Source: Rubellimicrobium aerolatum
GTDB taxonomy: Bacteria > Pseudomonadota > Alphaproteobacteria > Rhodobacterales > Rhodobacteraceae
Length of the DNA stretch: 64,000 bases
Direction of reading: 5' to 3'
NCBI RefSeq assembly: GCF_017872975.1
Contig: NZ_JAGGJP010000002.1
Span: forward strand, 372,001 to 436,000
Shown here: positions 34,108-43,840 of the stretch, one piece after another
Layout: every line of letters starts with the position of its first letter
Position numbering within the stretch: position 1 is the first letter of the stretch
The notes under the pieces: generated by a model
Databases searched by the model: none
What the model was told of the DNA's origin: nothing
Seen by the model: the letters and a program-made list of their open reading frames with translations, nothing else
Program-made: the position numbers and the translations under genes

Positions 34108-35385
34108 ATGCAGAACAGCGAGATCGCCGAGCGCCGCAAGACCGCCATCGCGCGGGGCGTGGGGATGCAGACCCAGATCTACGTGGACCGCGCCGAGAAC
34201 AGCGAGGTCTGGGACGTGGAGGGCAACCGCTACATCGACTTCGCCGCCGGCATCGCCGTGGTGAACACCGGCCACCGCCACCCGCGCGTGATGGCAGCGG
34301 TCAAGGCCCAGCTCGACAGCTTCACCCACACCTGCCACCAGGTCCTCCCCTACGAGAACTACATCCGCCTCGCGGAACGCCTGAACGCCCTCGTCCCCGG
34401 CGACTTCGACAAGCGCACCCTGTTCGTCACGACCGGGGCCGAGGCGGTGGAGAACGCGGTCAAGATCGCCCGCGTCGCCACCGGCCGTAACGCCGTGATC
34501 GCCTTCGGCGGCGCCTTCCACGGCCGGACCTTCATGGGCATGGCGCTGACCGGCAAGGTCCAGCCCTACAAGGCGGGCTTCGGCGCGATGATGCCCGACG
34601 TGTTCCACGTCCCCTTCCCCATCGGCCTGCACGGCATCAGCACGGATGACGCGATGGCCGGCATCCAGAAGCTCTTCAAGGCCGACCTCGACCCCGCCCG
34701 CGTCGCCTGCATCATCCTCGAACCCGTGCAGGGCGAGGGCGGCTTCTACCCCGCCCCCCCGGAACTCATGCGCGCCCTGCGGGCCCTCTGCGACGACCAC
34801 GGCATCGTGCTGATCGCCGACGAGGTGCAGACCGGCTTCGCCCGCACCGGCAAGCTCTTCGCGATGGAGCATTACGACGTCGCCCCCGACCTCACCTGCA
34901 TGGCCAAGGGCCTCGGCGGCGGCCTCCCCATCGCCGCCGTGACGGGCAAGGCCAGCATCGTGGACGCCGCCAACCCCGGCGGCCTCGGCGGCACCTACGG
35001 CGGCAACCCGCTCGGCATCGCCGCCGCCCACGCCGTCCTCGACGTGATCGCCGACGAGGATCTCTGCGCCCGCGCCAACGCGCTCGGCTCCCGCCTCCGC
35101 CAGCACCTCGAATCCCTGCGCGACCGCGTGCCCGAGATCGCCGACATCCGAGGCCCCGGCTTCATGGTCGCGGTCGAATTCAACCTCCCCGGCACCCACA
35201 CCCCCGACCCCGACTTCACCAACCGCGTGAAGCTGGAGGCGCAGAAGCGCGGCCTCATCCTCCTCACCTGCGGCGTCTACGGCAACGTGGTGCGCTTCCT
35301 CGCCCCCATCACCATCCCCGACGAGGTGTTCAGCGAGGCTATAGGCATCCTGGAGGACTCGGTCCTCGCCGCCCGCGCCGCCTGA
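34108..35385 (+). CDS. gabT: 4-aminobutyrate--2-oxoglutarate transaminase
   Basis: A 425-residue class III aminotransferase. It shows the GabT features FFTTGAEAVENAVKIAR-like FVTTGAEAVENAVKIARVAT, FGGAFHGRTFMGMALTGKVQ, EPVQGEGGFYPAP, LIADEVQTGFARTGKLFAME and the PLP lysine in CMAKGLGGGLPIAAVTG. It converts GABA to succinate semialdehyde using 2-oxoglutarate. gabD is not in the window. A GC hairpin 34 bases after the stop (35419-35436) probably ends the transcript. Confidence 0.92.
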   Translation: MQNSEIAERRKTAIARGVGMQTQIYVDRAENSEVWDVEGNRYIDFAAGIAVVNTGHRHPRVMAAVKAQLDSFTHTCHQVLPYENYIRLAERLNALVPGDFDKRTLFVTTGAEAVENAVKIARVATGRNAVIAFGGAFHGRTFMGMALTGKVQPYKAGFGAMMPDVFHVPFPIGLHGISTDDAMAGIQKLFKADLDPARVACIILEPVQGEGGFYPAPPELMRALRALCDDHGIVLIADEVQTGFARTGKLFAMEHYDVAPDLTCMAKGLGGGLPIAAVTGKASIVDAANPGGLGGTYGGNPLGIAAAHAVLDVIADEDLCARANALGSRLRQHLESLRDRVPEIADIRGPGFMVAVEFNLPGTHTPDPDFTNRVKLEAQKRGLILLTCGVYGNVVRFLAPITIPDEVFSEAIGILEDSVLAARAA

Positions 35386-35418
35386 TCGCGGGGGAGTCGG
35401 GACGGCTCCACCCCGTCG

Positions 35419-35436
35419 GGCGGGCTTCAGCCCGCC
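35419..35436 (+). terminator. Hairpin downstream of gabT
   Basis: GGCGGGC-TTCA-GCCCGCC, seven perfect pairs, 34 bases beyond the gabT stop, without a U-tract. Confidence 0.5.
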
Positions 35437-35471
35437 ATGCGCCCCCCTCGGCGTCATGGCGGGACGCCCCC

Positions 35472-35729
35472 TCACAGCCCCGCGCCGTCCCGCCCCGGCC
35501 GCTGGACGAACCGCATCGCCAGCGCCGCGAGCCGGAACGCCAGCGGCCCCACCCCCAGCGACAGCACGAAGGCGATGGGCCAGGCCGTCACCCAGCGGAG
35601 GAGCCACTCCCCCACCCAGCCGGGCGCGAAGCCCATGGGGATCGCCGTGAAGATCAGCGTCATCAGAAAGGCCATCAGGCCCGAGATGAACACCTGCGCG
35701 GTGATGAGGGTGGCCTTGGATTGGGTCAT
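35472..35729 (-). CDS. DUF2798 family small membrane protein
   Basis: An 85-residue protein with two hydrophobic helices (AQVFISGLMAFLMTLIFTAI and WPIAFVLSLGVGPLAFRLAA). This is the two-helix layout of DUF2798 proteins, including the glycine/proline turn between them. The family is inner-membrane and of unknown role. It stands alone, convergent with gabT, and a 640-base gene-free region lies upstream. The start at 35729 follows GGAGAG. Confidence 0.8.
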   Translation of the reverse strand: MTQSKATLITAQVFISGLMAFLMTLIFTAIPMGFAPGWVGEWLLRWVTAWPIAFVLSLGVGPLAFRLAALAMRFVQRPGRDGAGL

Positions 35730-36371
35730 GTCGCTCTCCGGTCATGGGCGACGGAGGACCGAAAGCGCGCGCGCCCACGGCCCCCGTCGATTGGGGTCCG
35801 CCGCGGGATCGTGGGAACGACTAACTCCCGCGAGCGTCGCGGGGACCGGGCTAACCTGACCGGCCTGACGTTTTTCGGCCCGCCGCTCCTAGCGGCCCCG
35901 CCCCCCGCCCGCAAGCCCCGCCCGCGAGCGCTCCCGCTCCCCCCCGGCGCGGCCCAAATCCCTTCCCAAGGGGTTTGCCAAGAGCCTTCCAAAGGCTTTT
36001 CGTCCCCCGCCCCCCGCCTGCGCCCCCGATGCCTAAAATGCCACGCAACACGCAACGCCCGTTGCTGTCAGAGGTCGTTAACGCCCCCGTGCGATTCTCC
36101 CTCCCACGCGGCCCGGAGTCCCTCGCGACCTCCGCGCCCCCACGAGGCCCGCCCACGCGGCCTCCCCCCGCGCCGGAGGCCCCCGCCCCCGGCCGGTCTG
36201 TTTGACAGGCGACGGGCCGCTGGCCCAAACGCCACCTGGGCGAGAGGTCCCAGCCGCCGGCGCGTCGTGCACGCGCCTCCCGTGGGCCGGGCAGTCAATC
36301 CGGCACCACGGCCCCCATCCCCGCCGGCGCGCGAAGGGCACACGCGCGCCGGCGGTCCCTCTGGACTCCGC
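35730..36371. other. Gene-free region
   Basis: About 640 bases without a credible gene; open frames are proline/arginine-rich artefacts. It contains two small hairpins in tandem on the plus strand: CCCTT-CCC-AAGGG (35960-35972) and AGCCTT-CCA-AAGGCT followed by TTT (35983-36000). The second looks like a rho-independent terminator. It also contains the second copy of the 45-base repeat (36056-36100). Confidence 0.55.
36056..36100. repeat. Dispersed 45-base repeat, copy 2
   Basis: Starts CGCCCGTTGCTGTCAGAGGT and ends TGCGATTCTCC; 37 of 45 positions equal those of 18562-18606. A GTTAAC site lies in the middle of this copy. A second small unit (ACGCAACACGCAACG) precedes it. Confidence 0.65.
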
Positions 36372-36896
36372 CTACCGGCCCAGCCGCCGCTTGCTCAGCA
36401 GCGCCGGCCCCGCGCATTCGGGATCGGTCGGCGCGGTCGTCTGCGCGATGAAGGGCTTTTGCGGCTCCACGCCGGACTCCTCGACCCAGACCCCCGACAG
36501 GCAGAAGTCCTGCGCGTAGTTCCCGGCGTTGAACCCGAACTCCCCCTCGTCGCAGTCCGCCGCCGTCCCGTCCGCGTTCCACCCCTGGTCGAAGGGCCCC
36601 GGCACCTCGCCGTTGGTCGGGAACTGCATCAGCCTCGGCCAGTAGCGCAGGTACCACGTGTCATCCGGCGCCCGCGTCGTGGCGTCCCAGGTGCCGATCG
36701 GGCTTCCGTCCTTGAAGCCCGCGATCTTGAACCGCGTCACGTCCGCTTCCGTCACCACCTCGGCTCCGGCCAGCGCGTCGGGGAACTCCATCGACCCGAC
36801 CATCGTGTAGCCGCTCGACCCCGCCCAGCAGAAATGGACCAGGGCCGCCTGCGACGGCTGCGCCCAGAGCGCGAGGAGGAGCGACCAACGGATCAT
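36372..36896 (-). CDS. Secreted hypothetical protein downstream of folC
   Basis: A 174-residue protein with a signal peptide ([20 protein letters not shown], cleaved after QAA or SQA). The mature part has several cysteines and aromatic residues (HFCWAGSSGYTMVGSMEFPD, WDATTRAPDDTWYLRYWPRL, FGFNAGNYAQDFCLSGVWVE) and looks like a compact periplasmic protein with disulfides. I do not recognise its family. The ATG at 36896 overlaps the folC stop by four bases, so it is co-translated with the folate gene. It is last in the accD-folC-x operon. Confidence 0.75.
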   Translation of the reverse strand: MIRWSLLLALWAQPSQAALVHFCWAGSSGYTMVGSMEFPDALAGAEVVTEADVTRFKIAGFKDGSPIGTWDATTRAPDDTWYLRYWPRLMQFPTNGEVPGPFDQGWNADGTAADCDEGEFGFNAGNYAQDFCLSGVWVEESGVEPQKPFIAQTTAPTDPECAGPALLSKRRLGR

Positions 36897-38155
36897 GCGC
36901 CGCTTCGTAGCACGTGCCCGGCGAGGTACAGCGACCCGCAGATCAGGACTCGGTGAGCGCCCATCCCCACCGCCGCCGCGATGGCCTCGCGCACGCCGTC
37001 CGCCTCGTCGGCCACCAACCCCGCCCCCCGCGCGTGCCGCGCCGTCTCCCCGGCGGGCAGCGTGTTCGCCTCCCCGGGGATCGACACCGCCCAGAGCCGC
37101 TCCGCCACCCCCGCCAGCGGCCGCATGAACCCCGCCACGTCCTTGGTGTTCAGCATCCCGCAGACAAGATGCGTCCGCGCGGGCGGCATCGCCTTCAGCG
37201 TCGCCGCGATGGCCTCCCCCGCCGCCGGGTTGTGCCCGCCGTCGAGCCACAGCTCCCCCGGCCCCATCACCTCGGCCAGCATCCCGCGCAGCCGCTGCAT
37301 CCGCGCCGGCCACTCGGCCGTCGTGACGCCCGCCTCGCAGGCGTCCGCGTCCAGCCCCAGCTCCCGCATCGCCGCCAGCGCCGCGCCCGCGTTCACGATC
37401 TGGTGCGGCCCCGCCAAGTTCGGCAAGGGCAGGTCCAGCAACCCCCGTTCGTCCCGGAACACCAGCCGCCCGTCCTCCACCCCGCAATGCCAGTGCTGCC
37501 CCTCGGCCAGCACCGGCGCCCCCAGCCGCGCCGCCCGCGCCTCGATGACCTCCAGCGCCTCCGGGTGTTGCCGCGCCACGACGACCGGCACCCCGCGCTT
37601 CAGGATGCCCGCCTTCTCCCCGGCGATCCTGCCCAGCGTGTCGCCCAGGTATTGCTGGTGGTCCAGGTCCACCGGCGTCACGACGCACAGCCTCGGCTCC
37701 ACGACGTTCGTCGCGTCCAGCCGCCCGCCCAGCCCCACCTCCAGCAGCGTCCAGTCCGCCGCCGTCTCGGAGAACGCCAGGAACGCCGCCGCCGTGGTGA
37801 TCTCGAAGAAGGTGATCGGCGCCTCGCCGTTCGCCGCCATGCAGCGATCCAGCACCGCCATCAACTCATCCTCGGAGATCAGCTCCCCCGCGACGCGGAT
37901 GCGCTCGTGGAACCGCGCCAGATGCGGCGAGGTGTAGGCGTGGACGCTCGCCCCCGAGGCCTCCAGCCCCGCCCGGATCATCGCCTGCGTCGATCCCTTG
38001 CCGTTGGTCCCCGCGACATGGACCACCGGCGGCAACCGCCGTTCGGGGTGCCCCAGCGCCGCGCAGAGCCGTTCCACCCGCGCCAGCGTCAGGTCGATGA
38101 TCTTGGGGTGGAGCCGGGTCATCCGCTCCAGCAGGAGATCGCTCCCCCCGGTCAT
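36893..38155 (-). CDS. folC: Bifunctional folylpolyglutamate synthase/dihydrofolate synthase
   Basis: A 420-residue Mur-ligase-like enzyme. It contains the P-loop [20 protein letters not shown] (about residues 43-62), [33 protein letters not shown] and the C-terminal [16 protein letters not shown]. It adds glutamate to dihydropteroate and to reduced folates in the cytoplasm. The ATG at 38155 overlaps the accD stop by four bases; pairing of accD with folC is widespread in proteobacteria. Length is normal. Confidence 0.95.
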   Translation of the reverse strand: MTGGSDLLLERMTRLHPKIIDLTLARVERLCAALGHPERRLPPVVHVAGTNGKGSTQAMIRAGLEASGASVHAYTSPHLARFHERIRVAGELISEDELMAVLDRCMAANGEAPITFFEITTAAAFLAFSETAADWTLLEVGLGGRLDATNVVEPRLCVVTPVDLDHQQYLGDTLGRIAGEKAGILKRGVPVVVARQHPEALEVIEARAARLGAPVLAEGQHWHCGVEDGRLVFRDERGLLDLPLPNLAGPHQIVNAGAALAAMRELGLDADACEAGVTTAEWPARMQRLRGMLAEVMGPGELWLDGGHNPAAGEAIAATLKAMPPARTHLVCGMLNTKDVAGFMRPLAGVAERLWAVSIPGEANTLPAGETARHARGAGLVADEADGVREAIAAAVGMGAHRVLICGSLYLAGHVLRSGA

Positions 38156-39069
38156 TCGGCGGCGGCTTGGGTCTCGACCGCGACGGGCTCGGGCGACGGC
38201 AGGTCCGCCATCACCGCCGGCGGCTCGCGCAGCAGCATCCGCAGGATGGTCACGATCTCGTCCTTCAGCTTGCCGCGCGGCGTCACCCGGTCGAGCATCC
38301 CGTGGTCGAGCAGGTATTCCGCCCGCTGGAACCCGGCGGGCAGCGTCTCGCGGATGGTTTGCTCGATCACGCGCGGCCCGGCAAAGCAGATCAGCGCCCC
38401 CGGCTCCGCGATCTGCACGTCGCCCAGCATGGCATAGGAGGCCGTCACCCCCCCGGTCGTCGGATGCGTCAGCACCACGACGTAAGGAAGCCCCGCCTCC
38501 TTGAGCATCTGCACCGCGACCGTCGTGCGCGGCATCTGCATCAGCGACAGGATGCCCTCCTGCATCCGCGCCCCCCCGGCGGCCGAGAACAGCACCAGCG
38601 GCCGCCGCAGCTCCACCGCCCGCTCGGCGGCGGCGATGATGGCGTTGCCCACGTACATCCCCATGGACCCCGCCATGAACGAGAAGTCCTGCGCCACCGC
38701 AACGACCGGCGTCCGCCCGACCTCGCCCTCGGCGACCAGCATCGCCTCCTTCTCGCCCGTCGTCTTGCGGGCCTCCTTGAGGCGGTCCACGTATTTCTTC
38801 TGGTCGCGGAACTGCAGCGGGTCGGGGATCGGCTCGGGCACCCGGACCTCGATGAACGCGCCGCCGTCGAAGAAGGCCTTGAACCGCTCGCGCGGGCGGA
38901 TCGCCATGTGGTGCCCGCAGTTCGGGCAGACGTTCAGGTTCTCGGCCAGCTCGCGGTGGAACAGCATCTGCCCGCACTCGTCGCACTTGGACCAGAGGTT
39001 CTCCGGCACCTCCCGGCGCGAGAAGATGGAGTTGATCCGCGGGCGGACGTAGTTGGAGATCCAGTTCAT
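38152..39069 (-). CDS. accD: Acetyl-CoA carboxylase carboxyltransferase subunit beta
   Basis: A 305-residue subunit with the zinc ribbon in [20 protein letters not shown] and [12 protein letters not shown] (residues about 26-55). The crotonase-like core has [38 protein letters not shown] and [19 protein letters not shown]. With AccA it transfers the carboxyl group from carboxybiotin to acetyl-CoA, the first step of fatty acid synthesis. It is the first gene of the accD-folC-x unit. The spacing to the divergent ilvD is about 150 bases. Confidence 0.96.
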   Translation of the reverse strand: MNWISNYVRPRINSIFSRREVPENLWSKCDECGQMLFHRELAENLNVCPNCGHHMAIRPRERFKAFFDGGAFIEVRVPEPIPDPLQFRDQKKYVDRLKEARKTTGEKEAMLVAEGEVGRTPVVAVAQDFSFMAGSMGMYVGNAIIAAAERAVELRRPLVLFSAAGGARMQEGILSLMQMPRTTVAVQMLKEAGLPYVVVLTHPTTGGVTASYAMLGDVQIAEPGALICFAGPRVIEQTIRETLPAGFQRAEYLLDHGMLDRVTPRGKLKDEIVTILRMLLREPPAVMADLPSPEPVAVETQAAAE

Positions 39070-39219
39070 GCGCGCGCCCTCCGAGCCTTTGACGGGCTGA
39101 GATAAGCCCCCACGGCCGCGGATGCAATCGGCGCGGGGCCGCGCGCCCCGCCTACGCGCGACTGGACAGCCGCCCCCGCCTGCGCGACCTTCCCCCCGGA
39201 TCGCAGGGGGAAGACGCCG

Positions 39220-40956
39220 ATGACGACCGACCGCCGCTTCGACAAGGCCCGGCTGCCCAGCCGCCACGTCACCGAAGGCCCGGCCCGCGCGCCGCACCGC
39301 AGCTACTTCTACGCCATGGGCCTCACCGACGAGGAGATCCACCAGCCCTGGGTCGGCGTCGCCACCTGCTGGAACGAGGCCGCGCCCTGCAACATCGCCC
39401 TGAACCGGCAGGCGCAGGCCGCCAAGGCCGGGGTGAAGAAGGCCGGCGGCACCGCGCGCGAGTTCACGACCATCACCGTCACCGACGGCGTCGCCATGGG
39501 CCACGAGGGGATGCGCTCCTCCCTCGCCTCGCGCGACGCCATCGCCGACACCGTGGAGCTGACGATGCGCGGCCACTGCTACGACGCGCTCGTGGGCCTT
39601 GCGGGGTGCGACAAGAGCCTCCCCGGCATGATGATGGCGATGATCCGCCTGAACGTGCCCTCCGTCTTCGTCTACGGCGGCTCGATCCTCCCCGGCCGCC
39701 ATCAGGGCCGCGACGTGACCGTGCAGGACGTGTTCGAGGCCGTGGGCCAGCACCAGGCCGGCACCCTGTCCGACGCCGAGCTGGCGATCCTCGAACGGGT
39801 CGCCTGCCCCTCCGCCGGGGCCTGCGGCGCGCAATACACGGCGAACACCATGGCCTGCGTGAGCGAGGCGATCGGCCTCGCGCTGCTCAACTCCTCCTCC
39901 GCCCCCGCCCCCTACGAGAGCCGCGACCAGTTCTGCGAGGCGGCGGGCGTGGCCGTGATGACCCTGATCGAGAAGAACATCCGCGCCCGCGATATCGTGA
40001 CGCGGAAATCGCTGGAGAACGCCGCCCGGATCGTCGCCTGCACCGGCGGCTCGACCAACGCGGCGCTGCACCTGCCGGCCATGGCCCACGAGGCCGGGAT
40101 CGCCTTCGACCTCTTCGACGTGGCCGCCATCATGCGCGACACGCCCTGGTTCGTGGACCTCCGCCCCGGCGGCCGCTACGTCGCCAAGGACCTCCACGAG
40201 GTCGGCGGCGTCCCGGTCGTCCTCAAGGAACTCCAGCGCGTCGGCCTCCTGCACGAGGACTGCCTGACCGTCTCGGGCCGCACGCTCGGCGAGGAGCTGG
40301 ACGAGATCCGGGCCGAGGCCGACGGGCGGGTGGTCTACCCGGCGACCTCGCCCCTCACCCGCACCGGCGGCGTCGTCGGCCTGCGCGGCAACCTTGCCCC
40401 CGACGGCGCCATCGTGAAGGTCGCGGGCATGAGCGAGGCGGAGCAGGTCTTCACCGGCCCCGCCCGCGTCTTCGAGAGCGAGGAGGACGCCTTCGCCGCC
40501 GTCAAGGCCCGCGCCTACCGCGAGGGCGAGGTGCTGGTCATCCGTAACGAAGGCCCGGCGGGCGGGCCGGGGATGCGCGAGATGCTGGCGACCACGGCGG
40601 CGCTGTCGGGCCAAGGCATGGGCAAGAAGGTCGCGCTCATCACCGACGGCCGCTTCTCGGGCGCGACGCGCGGCTTCTGCGTCGGCCACGTGGGCCCCGA
40701 GGCCGCCCATGGCGGGCCCATCGCGCTGCTGCGCGACGGCGACCTCGTCACCATCGACGCGCTCCGGGGCGAGCTGTCGGTGGCCTTGTCGGACGAGGAG
40801 CTGGCCACCCGCCGCGCCGCCTGGCCCGGGCCCCGCGAGACGCAGTATGCCTCCGGCGCGCTCTGGAAGTTCGCCCGCCTCGTCGGAAGCGCCCGCCACG
40901 GCGCGGTGACGCATCCGGGCGCGAGCGCCGAGCGGCACGTCTACATGGACCAGTGA
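39220..40956 (+). CDS. ilvD: Dihydroxy-acid dehydratase
   Basis: A 578-residue iron-sulfur dehydratase of branched-chain amino acid biosynthesis. Features include [60 protein letters not shown] and [20 protein letters not shown]. The paired cysteines mark the cluster site. It converts 2,3-dihydroxy-3-methyl acids to the 2-keto acids of the valine/isoleucine pathway. The related enzyme at 19959 is a catabolic paralogue with different motifs. A GC hairpin follows the stop (40963-40979). Confidence 0.92.
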   Translation: MTTDRRFDKARLPSRHVTEGPARAPHRSYFYAMGLTDEEIHQPWVGVATCWNEAAPCNIALNRQAQAAKAGVKKAGGTAREFTTITVTDGVAMGHEGMRSSLASRDAIADTVELTMRGHCYDALVGLAGCDKSLPGMMMAMIRLNVPSVFVYGGSILPGRHQGRDVTVQDVFEAVGQHQAGTLSDAELAILERVACPSAGACGAQYTANTMACVSEAIGLALLNSSSAPAPYESRDQFCEAAGVAVMTLIEKNIRARDIVTRKSLENAARIVACTGGSTNAALHLPAMAHEAGIAFDLFDVAAIMRDTPWFVDLRPGGRYVAKDLHEVGGVPVVLKELQRVGLLHEDCLTVSGRTLGEELDEIRAEADGRVVYPATSPLTRTGGVVGLRGNLAPDGAIVKVAGMSEAEQVFTGPARVFESEEDAFAAVKARAYREGEVLVIRNEGPAGGPGMREMLATTAALSGQGMGKKVALITDGRFSGATRGFCVGHVGPEAAHGGPIALLRDGDLVTIDALRGELSVALSDEELATRRAAWPGPRETQYASGALWKFARLVGSARHGAVTHPGASAERHVYMDQ

Positions 40957-40962
40957 GGAGAA

Positions 40963-40979
40963 GGGGGGCGCTGCCCCCC
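40963..40979 (+). terminator. Hairpin downstream of ilvD
   Basis: GGGGGG-CGCTG-CCCCCC, directly after the ilvD stop codon (about 8 bases). It has the same style as the hairpins of the 3'-end repeat family but lacks the GGGATATTTGG core. Confidence 0.55.
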
Positions 40980-41140
40980 GCGCGCCGACGCGGGGGCCGC
41001 CGCCTTCGGCCCGTTTCCATGGCTACGCCAATTCCGCGAGACTCCTCCGATTTGACCGGCCTTTGTCTCAATTGTGCCTGATTCGAGAACGAGAAGCGCC
41101 CCGACACCAACTCCCGTTCCCGATTTGGAAAGGATCGCGC

Positions 41141-42046
41141 ATGGACCGCCTGACCGAGATGGAAGCCTTCGCCACCGTGGTGGACCAGGGCGGCTTCACC
41201 GACGCCGCCAAGAAGATGGGCATCTCCAAGTCCGCCGTCTCCAAGCACGTCTCCGCCCTTGAGGCCCGCCTCGGCGCGCGGCTCCTCAACCGCACCACCC
41301 GCCGCGTGTCGCCGACGGAGATCGGGCTCGCCTACTACGACCGCGCCCGCCGCGTCCTGAACGACGCGGGCGAGGCCGACTCGCTCGTGACCTCCATGCA
41401 GGCGGCGCCCTCGGGGCTCCTGCGGATCTCGGTGGCGACCGACTTCGGCGTGAACCACCTCAGCCCGGTCCTGGGCACCTTCCTTCAGGAATTCCCCGAC
41501 ATCACCGTGAACATGGTGCTGAACAACCGCTACGTGGAGCTGATCTCCGAAGGCTTCGACATGGCCATCCGCATCGGCGACCTGGAGGATTCCACCCTCC
41601 GCGCCCGCAAGCTGGCCGAGACGACGCGCAAGATGATCGCCTCGCCCGACTACTTCACCCGCTACGGCCGCCCCAAGACCATCGACGACCTGAACGAGCA
41701 CAAGCTCCTGCACTACTCGAACCAGGCCAACAACGCGGTGTGGAAGATCACCGCCCCCTCGGGCGAGAAGCGGCAGGTCCGCACCTCGGGCTGGCTCACG
41801 GTCAACGACGGCCAGTCGCTGCTGAACGCCTGCGTGTCGGGGCTGGGCATCGCCTACCTGCCGTCGTTCCTTTACGCCGACTCCATGCAGAAGGGCCTCG
41901 TGGAGGAAGCGATTCCCGGCCTGCCGACCGAGGTGCAGGGCATCTACGCCGTCTATCCGCCGGGCCGCTTCACCCAGCCCAAGGTGCGCGCCTTCATCGA
42001 CTTCCTGGTCGAATCCTTCGCCGAGAAGGGCCCGAACTCCTGGTGA
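41141..42046 (+). CDS. LysR-family transcriptional regulator (CrgA/AaeR-like)
   Basis: A 301-residue LysR protein of the CrgA subgroup. The helix-turn-helix is FTDAAKKMGISKSAVSKHVS then ALEARLGARLLNRTTRRVSP, and the effector domain includes LLRISVATDFGVNHLSPVLG and GFDMAIRIGDLEDSTLRARK. Targets of this subgroup are diverse and no divergent partner gene suggests one here. The ATG at 41141 follows GGAAAGGA with good spacing; an earlier in-frame ATG at 41063 is less likely. The 184-base upstream region is AT-richer around 41055-41125 and probably holds its promoter. Confidence 0.85.
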   Translation: MDRLTEMEAFATVVDQGGFTDAAKKMGISKSAVSKHVSALEARLGARLLNRTTRRVSPTEIGLAYYDRARRVLNDAGEADSLVTSMQAAPSGLLRISVATDFGVNHLSPVLGTFLQEFPDITVNMVLNNRYVELISEGFDMAIRIGDLEDSTLRARKLAETTRKMIASPDYFTRYGRPKTIDDLNEHKLLHYSNQANNAVWKITAPSGEKRQVRTSGWLTVNDGQSLLNACVSGLGIAYLPSFLYADSMQKGLVEEAIPGLPTEVQGIYAVYPPGRFTQPKVRAFIDFLVESFAEKGPNSW

Positions 42047-42052
42047 GCCGCT

Positions 42053-43021
42053 TCAGGGCAGGACCAGCGCCTCGACGCGCCGGTTGGCGGCGCGTCCCTC
42101 GGCGGTGAGGTTGGTGGCGCGCGGCGCGAGCCAGCCCATCCCCTCGGCCACGAGCCGCCCGCGCCCGACCCCCAGCGCCACGAGCCGGTCGGCCACCGCC
42201 TCGGCCCGCCGCTTCGACAGGGCGACGTTGGCCGCCAGCGATCCCTCGGCGTCGGTGTGGCCGACGATGGCGACGCGGCGGCCCGGGTTCGCCGCCAGAT
42301 AGGCCGCCAGCGCCGCCAGCGCCGCGCCCCCGTCCGGCCCCAGCTCCGCCCCGCCGCTGGCGAAGGCCAGCCCTTCCAGCACCACCCGCCCCTCCCCCTC
42401 GATCCGCGCCGCGAGGTCCGAGGCGGCCGGCGCCGGCCCGGCCTCCGGGGCGGCCGGCGGCACGGGGTCCGTCGGATCGGCGGGCGCGACCGCGACGAGC
42501 TGGACGAAGCCCTGCGCGTCGCTGCGGCTGACCAGGAGGCTCAGGACCTCGCCGCCGCGCCGGGCCGACAGGTAGTGGAAATCCACGAGGTCCACGAACA
42601 TCGCGGGCGGCGGCAGGATCTCGACGGCGGCCCGGAAGTCGAAGCCCCCGCAGGCCTCGGCCTCGCAGTCCAGGAGCGGCCGGAACCCCTGCGCCGCGAC
42701 CTGCTCGCGCAGCGGCGCGAGGATCTGGAGCACCGTGCGCCCGGCCGCGTTCACCTGCCAGACCCGCCGCGTCACCGCCCCCTCCGCCGCCAGGACGGGC
42801 GCGCCCCCGTCCTCGGCCCAGGGACCGGTGGCGATGGCATGGCGGCCCAGGGGCTCGGACCGCTCCAGGGCCAGGACCACGGGGCCGCGCACCTCCAGCG
42901 TCACCGCCCCGGCGGGGCAGGCCCCGAGCGCGAGAGCCAGCGCGAGCCCGGGAAGCGCCCACCCCGTCGCCCTGCCCCCGCCCGACTGGCCCCCGCTCGC
43001 CCGGCCCCCGCGCCGGCTCAT
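42053..43021 (-). CDS. OmpA-family outer membrane/periplasmic protein
   Basis: A 322-residue exported protein. The N-terminus has a basic stretch then a hydrophobic signal (GWALPGLALALALGACPAGA), possibly a lipobox LGAC. Residues about 40-200 show no domain that I recognise. The C-terminal part is an OmpA peptidoglycan-binding domain: LEGLAFASGGAELGPDG, RRVAIVGHTDAEGSLAANVA, LSKRRAEAVADRLVALGV and ANRRVEALV. Its ATG overlaps the cinA stop by four bases. It probably tethers a periplasmic module to the cell wall. Confidence 0.82.
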   Translation of the reverse strand: MSRRGGRASGGQSGGGRATGWALPGLALALALGACPAGAVTLEVRGPVVLALERSEPLGRHAIATGPWAEDGGAPVLAAEGAVTRRVWQVNAAGRTVLQILAPLREQVAAQGFRPLLDCEAEACGGFDFRAAVEILPPPAMFVDLVDFHYLSARRGGEVLSLLVSRSDAQGFVQLVAVAPADPTDPVPPAAPEAGPAPAASDLAARIEGEGRVVLEGLAFASGGAELGPDGGAALAALAAYLAANPGRRVAIVGHTDAEGSLAANVALSKRRAEAVADRLVALGVGRGRLVAEGMGWLAPRATNLTAEGRAANRRVEALVLP

Positions 43022-43737
43022 TCCGGGAAGAGCGCCGCGAGCCGCGTCATCGCCTCGTTGACCCGCGCCCCGTCGGCGCCCCGGATCACCACGTTGGCCC
43101 CGAAGGCCCCGTTCTGCTGGAACGGATAGGAGCCCATCGTGAGGTCGGGATAGGCCGCCGCGAGGTCCGACAGCGGCCCCGCGATCTCGCCCTCGCCGCG
43201 CTGGATGCGGTAGCTCTGGGACAGGAGCGGCGTCCCGCCCGTCAGGCGCGGCAGCAGGCCCGCCACCATCGCCTCGAAGATGCGCGGCACGCCGGCCATG
43301 ACATGGACGTTGCCGACCGAGAAGCCGGGGGCGGCGCTGACCGGGTTCTCGATCAGCGTGGCCCCCTCGGGGACGCGGGCCATCCGCAGCCGCGCCTCGT
43401 TCATCTCCACCCCCATGCGGTCGTAATGCGCCCGCAGGACCGCCCGCGCGTCGTCCCGCACCGACAACGCCACGCCCATCGCCTCGGCCACGGCGTCGGC
43501 GGTGATGTCGTCGTGGGTGGGGCCGATGCCCCCCGACGTGAAGACGTGATCGTGCGCCCCCGCCAGCGCCCGCACCGCTTCCACGATCACCGCGTGGCGG
43601 TCGGGCACCACCCGCGCCTCCCGCAGGTCGATGCCGACCCGTGCCAGCTCCTGCGCCAGGAAGTGGAGGTTCGAGTCGCGCGTGCGGCCCGAGAGGATCT
43701 CGTCGCCGATCACGAGGATCGCGGCCGTGGGATTCAT
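43018..43737 (-). CDS. cinA: CinA-like molybdopterin-binding domain protein
   Basis: A 239-residue protein with only the N-terminal MoCF/CinA domain: ILVIGDEILSGRTRDSNLHF, RVVPDRHAVIVEAVRAL, DHVFTSGGIGPTHDDITADA and GFSVGNVHVMAGVPRIFEAM. The C-terminal nicotinamide-nucleotide amidase domain of full-length CinA (about 410 residues) is absent, as is common in Alphaproteobacteria. The family acts in NAD by-product recycling (ADP-ribose pyrophosphatase activity in some members). It is coupled to the OmpA-like gene by a four-base overlap, and divergent from map. Confidence 0.88.
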   Translation of the reverse strand: MNPTAAILVIGDEILSGRTRDSNLHFLAQELARVGIDLREARVVPDRHAVIVEAVRALAGAHDHVFTSGGIGPTHDDITADAVAEAMGVALSVRDDARAVLRAHYDRMGVEMNEARLRMARVPEGATLIENPVSAAPGFSVGNVHVMAGVPRIFEAMVAGLLPRLTGGTPLLSQSYRIQRGEGEIAGPLSDLAAAYPDLTMGSYPFQQNGAFGANVVIRGADGARVNEAMTRLAALFPE

Positions 43738-43840
43738 GAAGGTCCTCGCATTGGTGCTGGGGCTGAGGTATAGGCCGGCGCCCCCGGCCGATCCAGCCTC
43801 GCGTCTGGAACTCCCCGGCGGCTTCGCCTATTTCCTCCCC

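Noticed and set aside
32977-35778. A 933-codon minus-strand frame
   Set aside because: It is antisense to zapE and gabT; Gly/Val/His-rich artefact.
41063-41140. Longer start for the LysR gene
   Set aside because: The N-terminal extension is not family-like; the ATG at 41141 has a good ribosome site and begins the helix-turn-helix normally.
36880-43021. Long minus-strand frames 36893-39127, 38152-40938 and 42053-44125 as single large proteins
   Set aside because: Each contains a real gene at its 3' end (folC, accD, the OmpA-like gene) preceded by in-frame shadow sequence of neighbours; starts were set by overlap and family length.
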